Notes under the pieces: generated by a model
What the model was told of the DNA's origin: nothing
Databases searched by the model: none
The model's input: only the letters and a program-made list of their open reading frames with translations
Made by a program: the position numbers and the translations under genes
Assembly: GCA_037974965.1 (NCBI GenBank)
Contig: JBBPFI010000001.1
Location: forward strand, 1,798,001-1,862,000
DNA length: 64,000 nt
Origin: Dacryopinax spathularia
Taxonomy: Eukaryota; Basidiomycota; Dacrymycetes; Dacrymycetales; Dacrymycetaceae
Direction: 5' to 3'
Shown here: in pieces, positions 45,106-54,636 of the stretch
Layout: every line of letters starts with the position of its first letter
Position numbering within the stretch: position 1 is the first letter of the stretch

Positions 45106-47016
45106 CTACTCTTGCTGTCCCGCTGTTTCAGCCCATGCCTTCGTGCCCATTTGAGTTAACCGGGACACTGCGCGAGCAAAGGCGAACAGCTCTTCATCGC
45201 CAGTGAAAAGCGATGTTGTGCCAATCTTCGTCGCATCGAGACCCTGCACCGCAGTCAGAACCAGCTAAATGTGGGCTAATGCGGTGAACACTTACGAGGT
45301 CATCCATCATGTGCCTGATGTGGTCGCTTATTTCCTTCTTATCCGATTGTCCCTCCTCGGAGAAGATATTGAAGATCGGTACTTCAGAAGAAGCGAAGAT
45401 CTTGGTTTTGCTTTCGTACGCAGCTGCGAAATTGAGGGTCAGTGTGCTGAACTGGTTGGAACGGAGTTGTTTCTGACCATCGATGAAGGTGATGAAGCGG
45501 CGAGCCTATGGTCCAGTGAGCAGTGTGCGGCATAAAGTGCTCAAAATACTCACCATGTCCTTCTGGTTCAACGACATCTTCGGTATATCCGTAATGAAGA
45601 TAGTCGGGAAGTTCTTTGTGATCTCCAAATAATCCGCAGCACTCCGTGGTCCACCACATAGCTCCGCAAATGTGAACCTTGCGACCTTGCTCGTACTCTC
45701 AGGGACGATGACGTCTCTTCCCCAAACAGATAGTTTCCTGTTACGGACGATCTCCTCACCGTCGGCGATGGCGTTGAACAGCTTATCCATCTCTTGCCGG
45801 GTGGAATGGTCTAGTGGCGAGTAGTAAACTTTCGACATGGCCTTTAGCATTCTTCGGTAATCTGACGATGTGTCAGCGCATAATCCCAATGTGCGACCAC
45901 CGACTCACCAGTGCCGGAGTTCAGGTCAGTGACGATTAGTCTTTCTTTAATCAAGTTAATGCACGGGATGAAGCTTTCTCGCTGAATCCCGTTCTTGTAT
46001 AGATCATCTGGATGACGACTGAACAACTTGTCAACTATTGGCGTCAAGGGTCGAGCGGAACCGTGTACTCACTTGGAGGTCATAACGAACACAACGCCAT
46101 AATCCAGCAACGCCTCCATTAACCGCCGAAGAATCATAGCGTCCGCAATGTCGGTTACCTGAAACAGATCAGCAGAAAGTCCGGTCTCGAAATCGCCGTG
46201 CTTACCTGGAACTCATCAAAGCACAACACGATGCCCTCATTCGCCAAGTCCCTCGCAACCGGTGGTATCGGGTCCGCAACCGCCCCCAGCTCATTCTTCA
46301 CCGCCTGTATCCGCTTATGCACATCGATCATGAACGCGTGGAAATGTATTCTCCGCTTCCGGGTGATATTGGGTGGAAGGGTATCGTAGAACAAGTCCAT
46401 GAGCATGGACTTGCCCGTGCCAACGTCGCCGTAGAGATATAGTCCCTGTGGGATGTCTATGGGATCTACGGCTGTGGCGGTCGATGGTTTAGAACCGAAG
46501 AGGCGGCCGAACTGTGGCAATATCAACCCATTTATCTCTTTCGGAGCAACGCATGCTTACAAATGACTGGGAAGATGTTGGCGGTTCTATGATTGGAGGC
46601 GGATTGTATTGTCGTAGTCGGTCATGTAGGTCTTGCAGTAGGGCGATAATCTTGAGCTGGTGGGCGTCTTTGTTTAGTAAACCCCGCTCCACCATATGGT
46701 TATACCGCGTGGTGGGAGTATCTGGAGATGTAATGAGCGGGATGCGGCAGGTGGGACTAGCTGACATACCTGGTTCTGATGATGTGGAGGAGTTGTATCG
46801 TCGCGGCGCCCATGTCCCTTCTAGTGAAGCGACACCATAGCGCCTTGCTGCAGCACTGGCAGACGTTCTGCCGTGCCTTGTTCTAATTGATGTTGTTGTT
46901 GACCGTCCGACGTGTAGATGTCTGGGAGCTCGAGATGATGTGTTCGCAGCCAACCGGGATCTGCTTGTCCGAAGCGCTGCCTGTCCCCCTGAGCCAAGAA
47001 GATGTCGTCCGACCAT
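45106..47016 (-). CDS. AFG1: AFG1/LACE1-family mitochondrial AAA-type ATPase
   Basis: Membrane-linked mitochondrial ATPase implicated in turnover of respiratory-chain subunits. Exons run from ATG 47,016 to TAG 45,106. The N-terminus is Arg/Ser-rich without acidic residues ([20 protein letters not shown]), a mitochondrial presequence. Motifs: [20 protein letters not shown], Walker [20 protein letters not shown] (about 46,385-46,440), [16 protein letters not shown], Walker [20 protein letters not shown] (the last part in the next exon, about 46,160), [20 protein letters not shown] and [18 protein letters not shown]. The end [19 protein letters not shown] is typical of the family. No missing key residues. 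Its 5' neighbour region (47,017-47,328) is the promoter interval. Confidence 0.93.
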
Positions 47017-47328
47017 GTTTGTCCAAAGTGTAGAATATTATGAAGTAGATAGGATATCCTCTATGAAAAGACGGAGATAGGACCAGTACACAAAGAGAGG
47101 AAGGTAGATGGAATGTTTGCCATGGAAGGGGACGACAACGAGCTGTCGGATTGCCGGGGTGTCGGATACCGCGGCCTCCCCGTTGACGTCGTTCCAGGGG
47201 CTCTCCTCACCGCCAAATCACGTGTTCAGGGACTTCCTTTAGCCCGGCGAAGTCTCCGAGAATGTCCGACCGGAATTTCGCTCATGCTGAAATGTAGGAT
47301 TTGTAGGGATTGGTATTAGAATCGTAAT

Positions 47329-48385
47329 CTACACTATCTGCTCTAACTCCTTCGCGTACGCCAGAGCGTTGACGATGATCTTCTCCTTGGGTATCTCGAT
47401 CTTCTCTTCCGTTTTGCGGGCGAAGTGTATGATTTGTGTTGAAGGGTTGACATTCCACCCTCGCTGAAGGACAAAGTTAGCTCGTCTGCAAAGATTGAAT
47501 ACTTGTACAGGAGGCTCACCTCCTGAGCGAAGGTCATCAGATCAGACTGCTTCGTGAAGAAGAGCAGGTTCATTGCGTCAGATAGCGGCAAGCTGTCGTA
47601 TGCCTTCTCCTCGCAGCTGGCAATCTCTCGTCTGCAAGACAATTAACTCGTGCCTTCCCGTTACATGTATGGGACGTACCGTATTGTCTCCATCAAACTG
47701 TCCACAAAGAACTTGTACTCCTCACTAGGTGCTGCTTCCCGTTCTTGCCAGACTTTGTTATAGCTTCCCTCCATGAGCCATCTCTCCAGGTGTACGGGAT
47801 GCTGGATGAAAGGGTTCTCGCCGAGAACACCGGGCGGGAGAGTCTCGAGAGTGGTGTGGAAGTCGCCGATGCGGTTTTGGGTAAGGAGGCGGATGAGGTT
47901 CAGACCAATAAGGGGATATTCGCGTGGTGATGGGGGAAGTTGTTTGCTGAAGTCATCGTCAGCAACAGCTTGACAACATACAGCCAAATCTGTACGCACC
48001 GGAAGTCGATGTAGAACGTTTGTAACTGGGAGAAGTACCGGTCGAAGGCGGGAATATTCTTGTTACGAACACTCCAGAAAGCGCCCATCTCCAGTACGTC
48101 GCCTGGGCACGGGAGTCAGGTCCATAGAAACAGCACACTCTCCAACCCTACTCACGCGTTATGACCAAGTCCTCTAGGCTTGATTGCGGACCAGGTATAA
48201 GTAGGCGGGCTTCGGTGAGAGCAATCTATGTAGGGTCATTAGAAAGAGAGCCCAGCAGCGGTGGTTGACAAGCAGCGCACCTTGAGCTGCACCAGGAGTT
48301 GCCCAATCGTATTCTGATCCGCATGCGGCTTCGTGAACTCAGCCTTCAGCCTCTCATAGTTGGCTACAAGCTGGGGAGGCGCCAT
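47329..48385 (-). CDS. RPN12: 26S proteasome lid subunit Rpn12 (PSMD8)
   Basis: Six exons give about 265 residues, starting MAPPQLVANYERLKAEFTKP and ending KIIVNALAYAKELEQIV. Between them are LLIPGPQSSLEDLVITRDVL, GAFWSVRNKNIPAFDRYF, LTQNRIGDFHTTLETL, HLERWLMEGSYNKVWQ and the C-terminal RGWNVNPSTQIIHFARKTEE. These are the CSN8/PSMD8/eIF3K-type helical repeats and winged-helix end of Rpn12, the last lid subunit to assemble. Introns are 50-60 nt. The start faces that of PRE3 across 176 nt. Confidence 0.94.
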
Positions 48386-48561
48386 AGCAAACACCAAAGA
48401 AAGCAGAGAGTGTAGTTAACTTCTAGTCGTGTGCGAGATCGAGATCCAGTTAGAGCAGCAGAGGTGGCCCTGACGAACGCGCATACACGACGCTCACATA
48501 TGGGCGTGCGCGTCCCTTGGATTGCTTCCGCCCACATTCGTACGCTTCACTCTCGCCCACC
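48386..48561. promoter_or_regulatory. Shared divergent promoter of two proteasome genes
   Basis: A 176-nt gap separates the start codons of RPN12 (minus) and PRE3 (plus). Such a short gap suggests coordinated expression. The sequence AGGTGGCC at about 48,462-48,469 shares GGTGGC with the yeast PACE/Rpn4 site (GGTGGCAAA), but the AAA part is missing, so binding is not supported. Confidence 0.55.
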
Positions 48562-49540
48562 ATGAACACCGTCGATATGCAGGCATTAAAGAAGGGGGAG
48601 GTGAACTTGGGTGTAAGCATCATATACCCTAGCTATGGAGGAGTGGCTGACGGTGTCCGCAGACTTCCATTATGGCGGTACAGTTCGCCGACGGGGTTGT
48701 GCTGGGCGCCGACAGTCGCACGACGACGGGCAGCTACATTGTACGCGTCACCGAGGGAGTAGAGGTGAGGACTATACTGATGTGGCATACAGGCGAACCG
48801 TGTGACGGACAAGCTCACATACGTGCACGATCGGGTGTACTGCTGTCGGTCCGGGTCTTCGGCAGATACACAGGCGATCGCCGACATTGTCCATTACTAC
48901 CTCCAGATGTACTCGTACGTGCTCTGGAGCACTTTGTCCGAAGCATGACTTACAGACTGTACATAGGCAACAATACGGTACCGCTCCACCGGTGCAAGCC
49001 GCTGCCGAGCTCTTCCAGAAGATGTGCTACGAGAACAAGGATAACCTATCTGCCGGCATCATCGTGGCGGGCTGGGACAAGGAGGTCGGGCCAAGCGTAT
49101 ACAACATCCCGCTCGGAGGTGGGCTGTTCAGGCAACCATGGGCAATCGGAGGTATGTATGCGTTGGTATTATATTGAGCTGTGTCTAATCTGCCGCCTAG
49201 GCTCTGGGTCGACCTATGTGTACGGGTACTGTGACGCGACGTACAGGGAGGGGATGACGAAGGATGAGACGATCGACTTTGTCAGGAATAGTGCGTCGGT
49301 TCTCCGACCCGTTCTGGCAAACATGCTAACCCTTGTATAGCCCTTTCCCTCGCAATGTCCCGTGATGGTTCCTCAGGAGGTGTGATTCGCATGGCGGTGA
49401 TTACGAAGGAGAAGGTAGAGCGGCTGTTCGTGCCCGGTAACCAGCTGCCGCGGTTCTGGGAGGGGAAGGAGGTGCTGGGAGCTGTAAAGCCTGGGCCATT
49501 CCCAGCTGACAATATGGCGATCGAGATCGAGTCGGCATAA
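48562..49540 (+). CDS. PRE3: 20S proteasome beta-1 subunit (caspase-like), Pre3/PSMB6
   Basis: Six exons (48,562-48,612, 48,663-48,740, 48,793-48,914, 48,967-49,151, 49,201-49,290, 49,341-49,540) give 241 residues. A short propeptide ([17 protein letters not shown]) ends before the catalytic Thr1 of [20 protein letters not shown]. Asp17 and Lys33 positions are kept ([17 protein letters not shown]). [19 protein letters not shown] follows, and [18 protein letters not shown] near the C-terminus matches beta-1 rather than beta-2 or beta-5. The protein is the post-acidic cleaving subunit of the core particle. The splice between exon 1 and 2 sits exactly at the autocleavage site. Confidence 0.96.
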
Positions 49541-49548
49541 TACAATGA

Positions 49549-51215
49549 TCATTCTTCATCGTCTTCTTCCTCGTCTTCGTCTTCCTCTTGCTGCTCGGTT
49601 GTCTCCGCTGGTTCCTCTGCGGCCTGCCCTGTTACTTCTCCTTCCTGGATACTCGGCGGCTTCTCCCCAGGCTTCTGCCAGCCCTCGCCGTGCCACAGCC
49701 TCATCCTCCACAGAGCAATCAACAGCGGTCCCGTATTCCACCTCCTCAGCGTCTTCTCATCCAGACTGATAAGATACCCATGTGACATACGAACCTTCTG
49801 CCGCTTCGGCGCACCCATCAGCTCACGCGCCTTCATCTTCGCCCTCCTCTCCGCCGTAAGAATCTCCTTTATAACCCCCATAAGCTGCTTTCGCCGCCCC
49901 GCATCGGGGAAAAGGACGACGCTGTTGTAGATCGGCACTGGCCGGCGAGGGAGTCCGATGTCCGGGCTGGCAAACACGACTTCCGAAGCGGCCGTGAGCC
50001 TCTTCCTCCTCGTCTCTTCCCCTTGCCTACCCGCAGCGGCAGCAGCCGCAGCCGCCGCAGCCGCATCCCAATTCTTCCAGTTCGCATTCGGATGGGAAGA
50101 AGGCGCCCGCGGCCGATTCCGATTCCCCGGATTTTCCTTAGTGGCCATCAGGACTGCCGCTGCGCCCGGCAGGTCCGCTGTCCCGTCTTTCAACGCCTTG
50201 AGCTCGTCTCGTGTGAGGCGGCGGAGGACGGGCTTGTAGGCTTCGGGGCGGGGATGGTGTGGCAGGTTGGCCCGGAGGACGGCGAGTTCGTGCAGGACGG
50301 CGAGTTGGAGTTCGTCGGCTATTTGGTCTGCGAGGAGGGGGTGGGCGCGGACGTTGTCTGGTATTCTGCTCAAACTATTAGCATTTCTCCTCGAGCAGCG
50401 AGCGATACGCGAGCGTAATCCGAGTACACGAAGTGAAGAAGGATGGAGAGAAGGAGTAGAGGGAGAGAAGGAGACGTACGGCCACCCAGGCCTCTTCGTA
50501 TGCCTGTCAATAAAAAGCTCCACCAGCGGCCTCCAACACGCAACATAAAAGCTCGTCCCGCTCTTTGTGGCCTTCGCTCGCTCGACCGGATCAGCAGGCT
50601 CAGGGTACCAGTAGAGGGATCTCTCTTCGTCGCTTGGGCGGGCGAGGCGGAGGCGGATCATCAGATCTAGTCAACCAAACAGGTGTCCTGGGTTAGGAAA
50701 GCATAGGAGAGGGGGGAGGGGAGACGGACCTGTGGGGAGGATGGTGCTGGTTACGAGTTCTCTCCGGAGTGGAGTACCGAGCATTTTCACTGTCCAACAT
50801 GAGATCTCCCACCACGGCCCAAAGAGGATAATGACAAACAGAACGGATCCTTATCAAACTCCCGCTCATGCAGCAAAGCAGGAATATCCGGCCTCTTCCC
50901 ATCCTTAAGAAGTTCGTCCGGCAATTGTATACCATCGAACGCGTCGTCCGTCCATCGGGTGGGAGTAAAGCGTTCGGGGTTTAGGATTGGACTCGGGTCG
51001 TCAAGCAAGATAGACCTCTTCCGCCCGATGGTCGAGAAATCCGGGACGAGAACAGTACGGCGACGCTCCTTGATCCGCTCTTTTCGCCTAATAGAGATTT
51101 TCCTCCTTGTCCCAGTTCCTCCAAGCAAGATCCTAGTAGTACTCGGCCCAGGCTTGCAAGATCCCAGCACGGTCCGGCTGCAGGAAGGACCAGCAGACCG
51201 AGAGCAAAGAAACAT
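49549..51215 (-). CDS. Conserved fungal protein, probably mitochondrial, function unknown
   Basis: Exon 1 runs from 51,215 and ends in DKDPF; a 50-nt intron (gtttgt...acag) joins it to KMLGTPLRRELVTSTILPTD, then MIRLRLARPSDEERSLYWYP and FYVACWRPLVELFIDRHTKR. After a third intron come IPDNVRAHPLLADQIADELQ, a poly-Ala tract of ten residues, and a strongly acidic C-terminus (EEDEDEEEDDEE). The N-terminus (CSRSAGPSCSRTVLGSCKPG, then RKISIRRKERIKERRRTVL) is basic and lacks acidic residues, consistent with mitochondrial import. Proteins with the pattern SPLRR..IT..ILPKDFMIR occur in many fungi; I cannot name a proven function. It is convergent with PRE3, ending only 8 nt from its stop, and divergent from the AUH-like gene. 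Confidence 0.7.
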
Positions 51216-51454
51216 GAAAGGAAAGCTAGGTATACCTGGGTTTTAAGCTGCTAGGAAAGGGGAGAGAAAGTCTCGTCCACGTGAATTTCATTTTTGAGCG
51301 CCTGTGTGGCTGTGGGCTGTGGGGCACGTGATCTTTCCCCGCATTCCGAGCTCGTCCAGCTGACCGCCGCTGGGCGGGGTGGACGCTCATTCCCGACTCT
51401 GCCGTCTAAGTACTAAGAATTACCAGGACTGGTGCTCTTGATATCTGCCTTAGG

Positions 51455-52790
51455 ATGATGGCATACCTCGCCCGAACACGCGTCTTCGGGCTACCGAGAT
51501 ACAGCTTCTTAGCCCGCTCAATCCGCCGCCTCTCCACCGACCCAACAGGCAGAGAAGCATACCTCGAGTCCGCAGAAGGGTACGAGGGCGTCACCTGCCT
51601 AGTGCTGAACAAGCCCAAAACGTACAATGCGATCTCGCGGTTGATGCTCAAGGTCCGTCCTCTTCTCCCCTCTTACCCTCTCCCTCTTGCGGTGGGCTGA
51701 TGGTTGGCGTAGAATATCAGGGAGAGCTTGGAGCAGGTGAGGCAGGATACTGGGTACGCTCTTTCCCCTTCCTCCTCCATCCGGCCCTGCCTCGTTCCTG
51801 TCATCTACGTTGACTGACGTGATGTTGATGTGAGTAGCACCCGCGCCCTCATCCTCCGATCCGCCACCCCCCGCATGTTCTGCGCCGGCGCCGACCTCGC
51901 CGAACGGCGCACCATGACAGAACAAGAAGTAAAGCTCTTCCTCACGAACGGGCGCGAAACCCTTGGGTTGTTGGAGGACTTGGAGTGTCCGACAATCGCT
52001 GGTGCGCCGCCTTCCTTTTCCCAAAGACTGAGGAATGGGCGCTGATACGCTGCCGTGCGGGGCGTAGCGATCGATGGACCTGCACTTGGAGGAGGACTGG
52101 AGATCGCGTTGGCATGCGATTTCCGGATAGCCGGTACGCCCTCCTCCCTCCCTCGCTCCCTCCCACGCATCTCTCCTCTCATCAGGCTAATCCAATCCGC
52201 AGGCCCAGAAGTGAAAAACATCGGTCTACCCGAAACAGGCCTCGGCATCATCCCCGGCTTCGGGGGCACCCAACGCGCCGCCCGCTTGCTCGGGCCTTCC
52301 AAGGCGAAAGAACTGGTATTCACAGCGCGTAAGATGAGTGCTGCGCAGGCAAAAGAGTTTGGTGCGTCCTGTCTCTCTCTTCCTTTTCTCCTGGCTTCCC
52401 GGTTGGGACGTGCGCAAGGGAATGAACGAGCGGTGTGTGCTGATAGGGTGATATAGGGGTGATAGATCATTTGGCTCAAGAAGGCCAGAGCGCGTATGAG
52501 CGGGCGTTACAGCTCGCAGGAGAGATAGTCAAGAATGGTGCGTCTCCCTGCCCCCCTCCCCCTCGCATCTCCCGTCCGCCCCTCTCCCACCCAGGCATTA
52601 ACGCCGCATCTTAGCGCCCCTAGCACTCCGAGCAGCCAAACTCTCCATCTCACGAGCCTCCGAGCTCTCCCTCGAATCGGGCTTGGACTTTGAGAGAGCG
52701 TGTTATCAGACCCTGCTAGGGTCGAAGGATCGATTGGAGGGGTTGGCGGCGTTTAAGGAGGGGAGGGCACCGAGGTATCGGGGTGAATGA
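51455..52790 (+). CDS. Mitochondrial enoyl-CoA hydratase, methylglutaconyl-CoA hydratase (AUH) type
   Basis: Crotonase-fold enzyme, most like AUH, which hydrates 3-methylglutaconyl-CoA in leucine breakdown. Seven or so exons join in frame. The N-terminus ([20 protein letters not shown], then RSIRRLST) is a mitochondrial presequence. Family segments: [37 protein letters not shown] with ERR (oxyanion-hole CAGADL), [20 protein letters not shown] (GGGLE), [20 protein letters not shown], and [19 protein letters not shown]. The end is [19 protein letters not shown], which matches AUH closely. The Glu pairs expected for hydratase activity (in GGGLE and LPETGLGI) are present. Introns are 45-75 nt. 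A C-terminal peroxisome signal is absent. Confidence 0.93.
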
Positions 52791-53264
52791 ACGCTTTGCT
52801 CTCTGTGCTCTCTGTGCGAGGGAGGAGGAGGAGGATGGGGGGTGCATATATGGGATGAGAATCGACTCGGAAGGACGGGAATCTGGACGATAAGCGGTTT
52901 TCGGGCGGGGCGGGGCGGGTGACTTTCCTGGACTAGGAGGCACAGGTGTGTCGAGCGTGCAGGATGTGCGCGAACGAATGAAATTGGTCGCACCAAACAA
53001 ATATTTACCTCATACAGCTACAAAAAACGCGCAATTCTTTCCTTTTCCTTTTCCGCTTCTTTCTCACCTGGCCATCTAGCCAGCAGCCGCCCCGGCGTCG
53101 CACGCGACCCAAGAAAGGCAGCACGCGGCCCTCCCACTCCCCAGGGCCACACCTTCCCCCCGCGTGCCAATCCCGCGCCGCCCCAGCCCGATCCCTATCC
53201 CTATCCTCCCACTCCAAAGCCAGGCTGGCGAGCTGGCGAGCTGGCATATTTCGTCGGCGGGAGA
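52791..53264. other. Convergent intergenic region
   Basis: A 474-nt interval between convergent stop codons. It has purine-rich simple sequence (GAGGGAGGAGGAGGAGGATG near 52,818) and a repeat of GAGCTGGC (53,231-53,246). Frames of about 80-95 residues on the minus strand are low complexity. Nothing else seen. Confidence 0.6.
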
Positions 53265-53958
53265 TTAGTCCGTGAACCGGAGGACGAAGTTCGTAATAAT
53301 GGCCGCTGTACCAAGCCTGTTAGCCCCGGCTCCTGAGGGAAATGTGAGGTGGGGGAGACGTACCGAGGAGGAAGATGCAGAGTATTGTCTGTTTTCCTTG
53401 CGTTAGCACACAGTATTTCCACATCACATAGGCGTGAAGCAAAGAAAGGGAAAAGTGGGGAGAAGGCAAGGGAGTAGGGATCGACGAAAGGGGGATGTGG
53501 GAAAGAGGGGGAAAAGAGGCAAAAGAGGTGAAAGAGGCAGATAGAAGGAGATGGAGGGGGTATGGTAGGGGAATGGGGGGTGAGGGAGAGAGGGACGTAC
53601 GGGTCCGAGACGGTCGTCGTATGGCCCTCCACCGCGTTTCCGGATCGAGGCTGCGCGCCAGTGGTACACTACCAGGGCGTATATCATGATCGCCACCGCT
53701 GCAGCCATATCAGCACCCACCCCCTCGCACAACCCAGCAGAAGCAAGACGCACCAACAGCGCTAAACAACCCCGCACTGATCCTGCCGACCCTATCGCCA
53801 AAATTCAGCAGCCCTACCGCAAGTCCACCGAGGACGACGGAGAAGTTGAGCCATGAGAGGAAGGTGCGTTCGTTTGCGAAGAATACTTTGGGCTCGACGC
53901 GGATTGGGAGTGCGATTCGTTTTTGGGCGGTGCGTTGGAGGAGGGGTTGGGTGGACAT
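53265..53958 (-). CDS. VTC1: Vtc1, vacuolar transporter chaperone subunit
   Basis: Four exons give about 127 residues: [59 protein letters not shown], then in exon 2 [20 protein letters not shown] and GPYDDRLGP, exon 3 TILCIFLL and exon 4 [11 protein letters not shown]. The family hallmark, the ERTFLSW motif followed by three membrane helices, is present. Vtc1 is a small membrane subunit of the polyphosphate polymerase complex on the vacuole. The first intron contains a Gly/Trp-coding-like stretch but has a clear gtgcgt donor. Stop at 53,265-53,267. Confidence 0.95.
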
Positions 53959-54407
53959 GGCGAGCGAGGTCGATAGACCGAGCGAGGGAGTGAGCGAGCA
54001 GAGAGGCTGGTGGGCGAGGGATAGCTCGAGATGGTCGACGAGCACAAGCAAAGAGGGAGTGGAGGACAACCCAGTAAACGTATCCAATCTTCCCCTTCTT
54101 TCCCACCCGTTCCAAAACGGGCCCACAAACAACGGTCGGAGTCGGTTCGGCGAATAATGACGCTTCACTTGCTGGAGTTGCGAAGAGCGAGGGGGGCCAA
54201 GCAGGAAGTTGCCCGCCCGGTCTGGTGAGGGACGAAACGGATGAGCGAATGGCGCGTCGATCTGGGACGCACGTTCGTCCTCCCCCCTGCAGTCTCAGGG
54301 TCCCTATCCAGAAGGCCTAGAGGCCGGAAGACGAGGGAAGGATGTGAAAGAAGGGAGCCACTGACGCTGATGATTGCCGGGGGTGGGCTTCCGGTGGCTA
54401 TGCCTCT

Positions 54408-54430
54408 CTTACCTAATCAGGTTAGGTAAG
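54408..54430. repeat. Perfect 9-bp inverted repeat
   Basis: CTTACCTAA at 54,408-54,416 and TTAGGTAAG at 54,422-54,430 enclose a 5-nt loop. It lies in the 678-nt interval between the divergent VTC1 and hydrolase genes. It resembles the ACCTA...TAGGT stem at 62,726. It could be a terminator, a binding site for a dimeric factor or a footprint of an element. Confidence 0.65.
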
Positions 54431-54636
54431 CTACACTGAGGAAGCTGATGGGCGTCTGTTGTAGGCGTGAGAGTGAGAGCTGTGCTTCACGAGTTTGAGG
54501 GGGAAGGGTGTTGCGAGTCTCAGCTCATATTGCCTCTGCTTTACCATACAGCAACATAGACCCACCACTACCACCACTACCGCAACCTGCCAAAGCCAGA
54601 GCAGAGCAGAGCAGCAGAGCAGAGACATCGCCGACG

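Noticed and set aside
48440-48500. Rpn4-type PACE element in the RPN12/PRE3 promoter
   Set aside because: Only the GGTGGC half is present.
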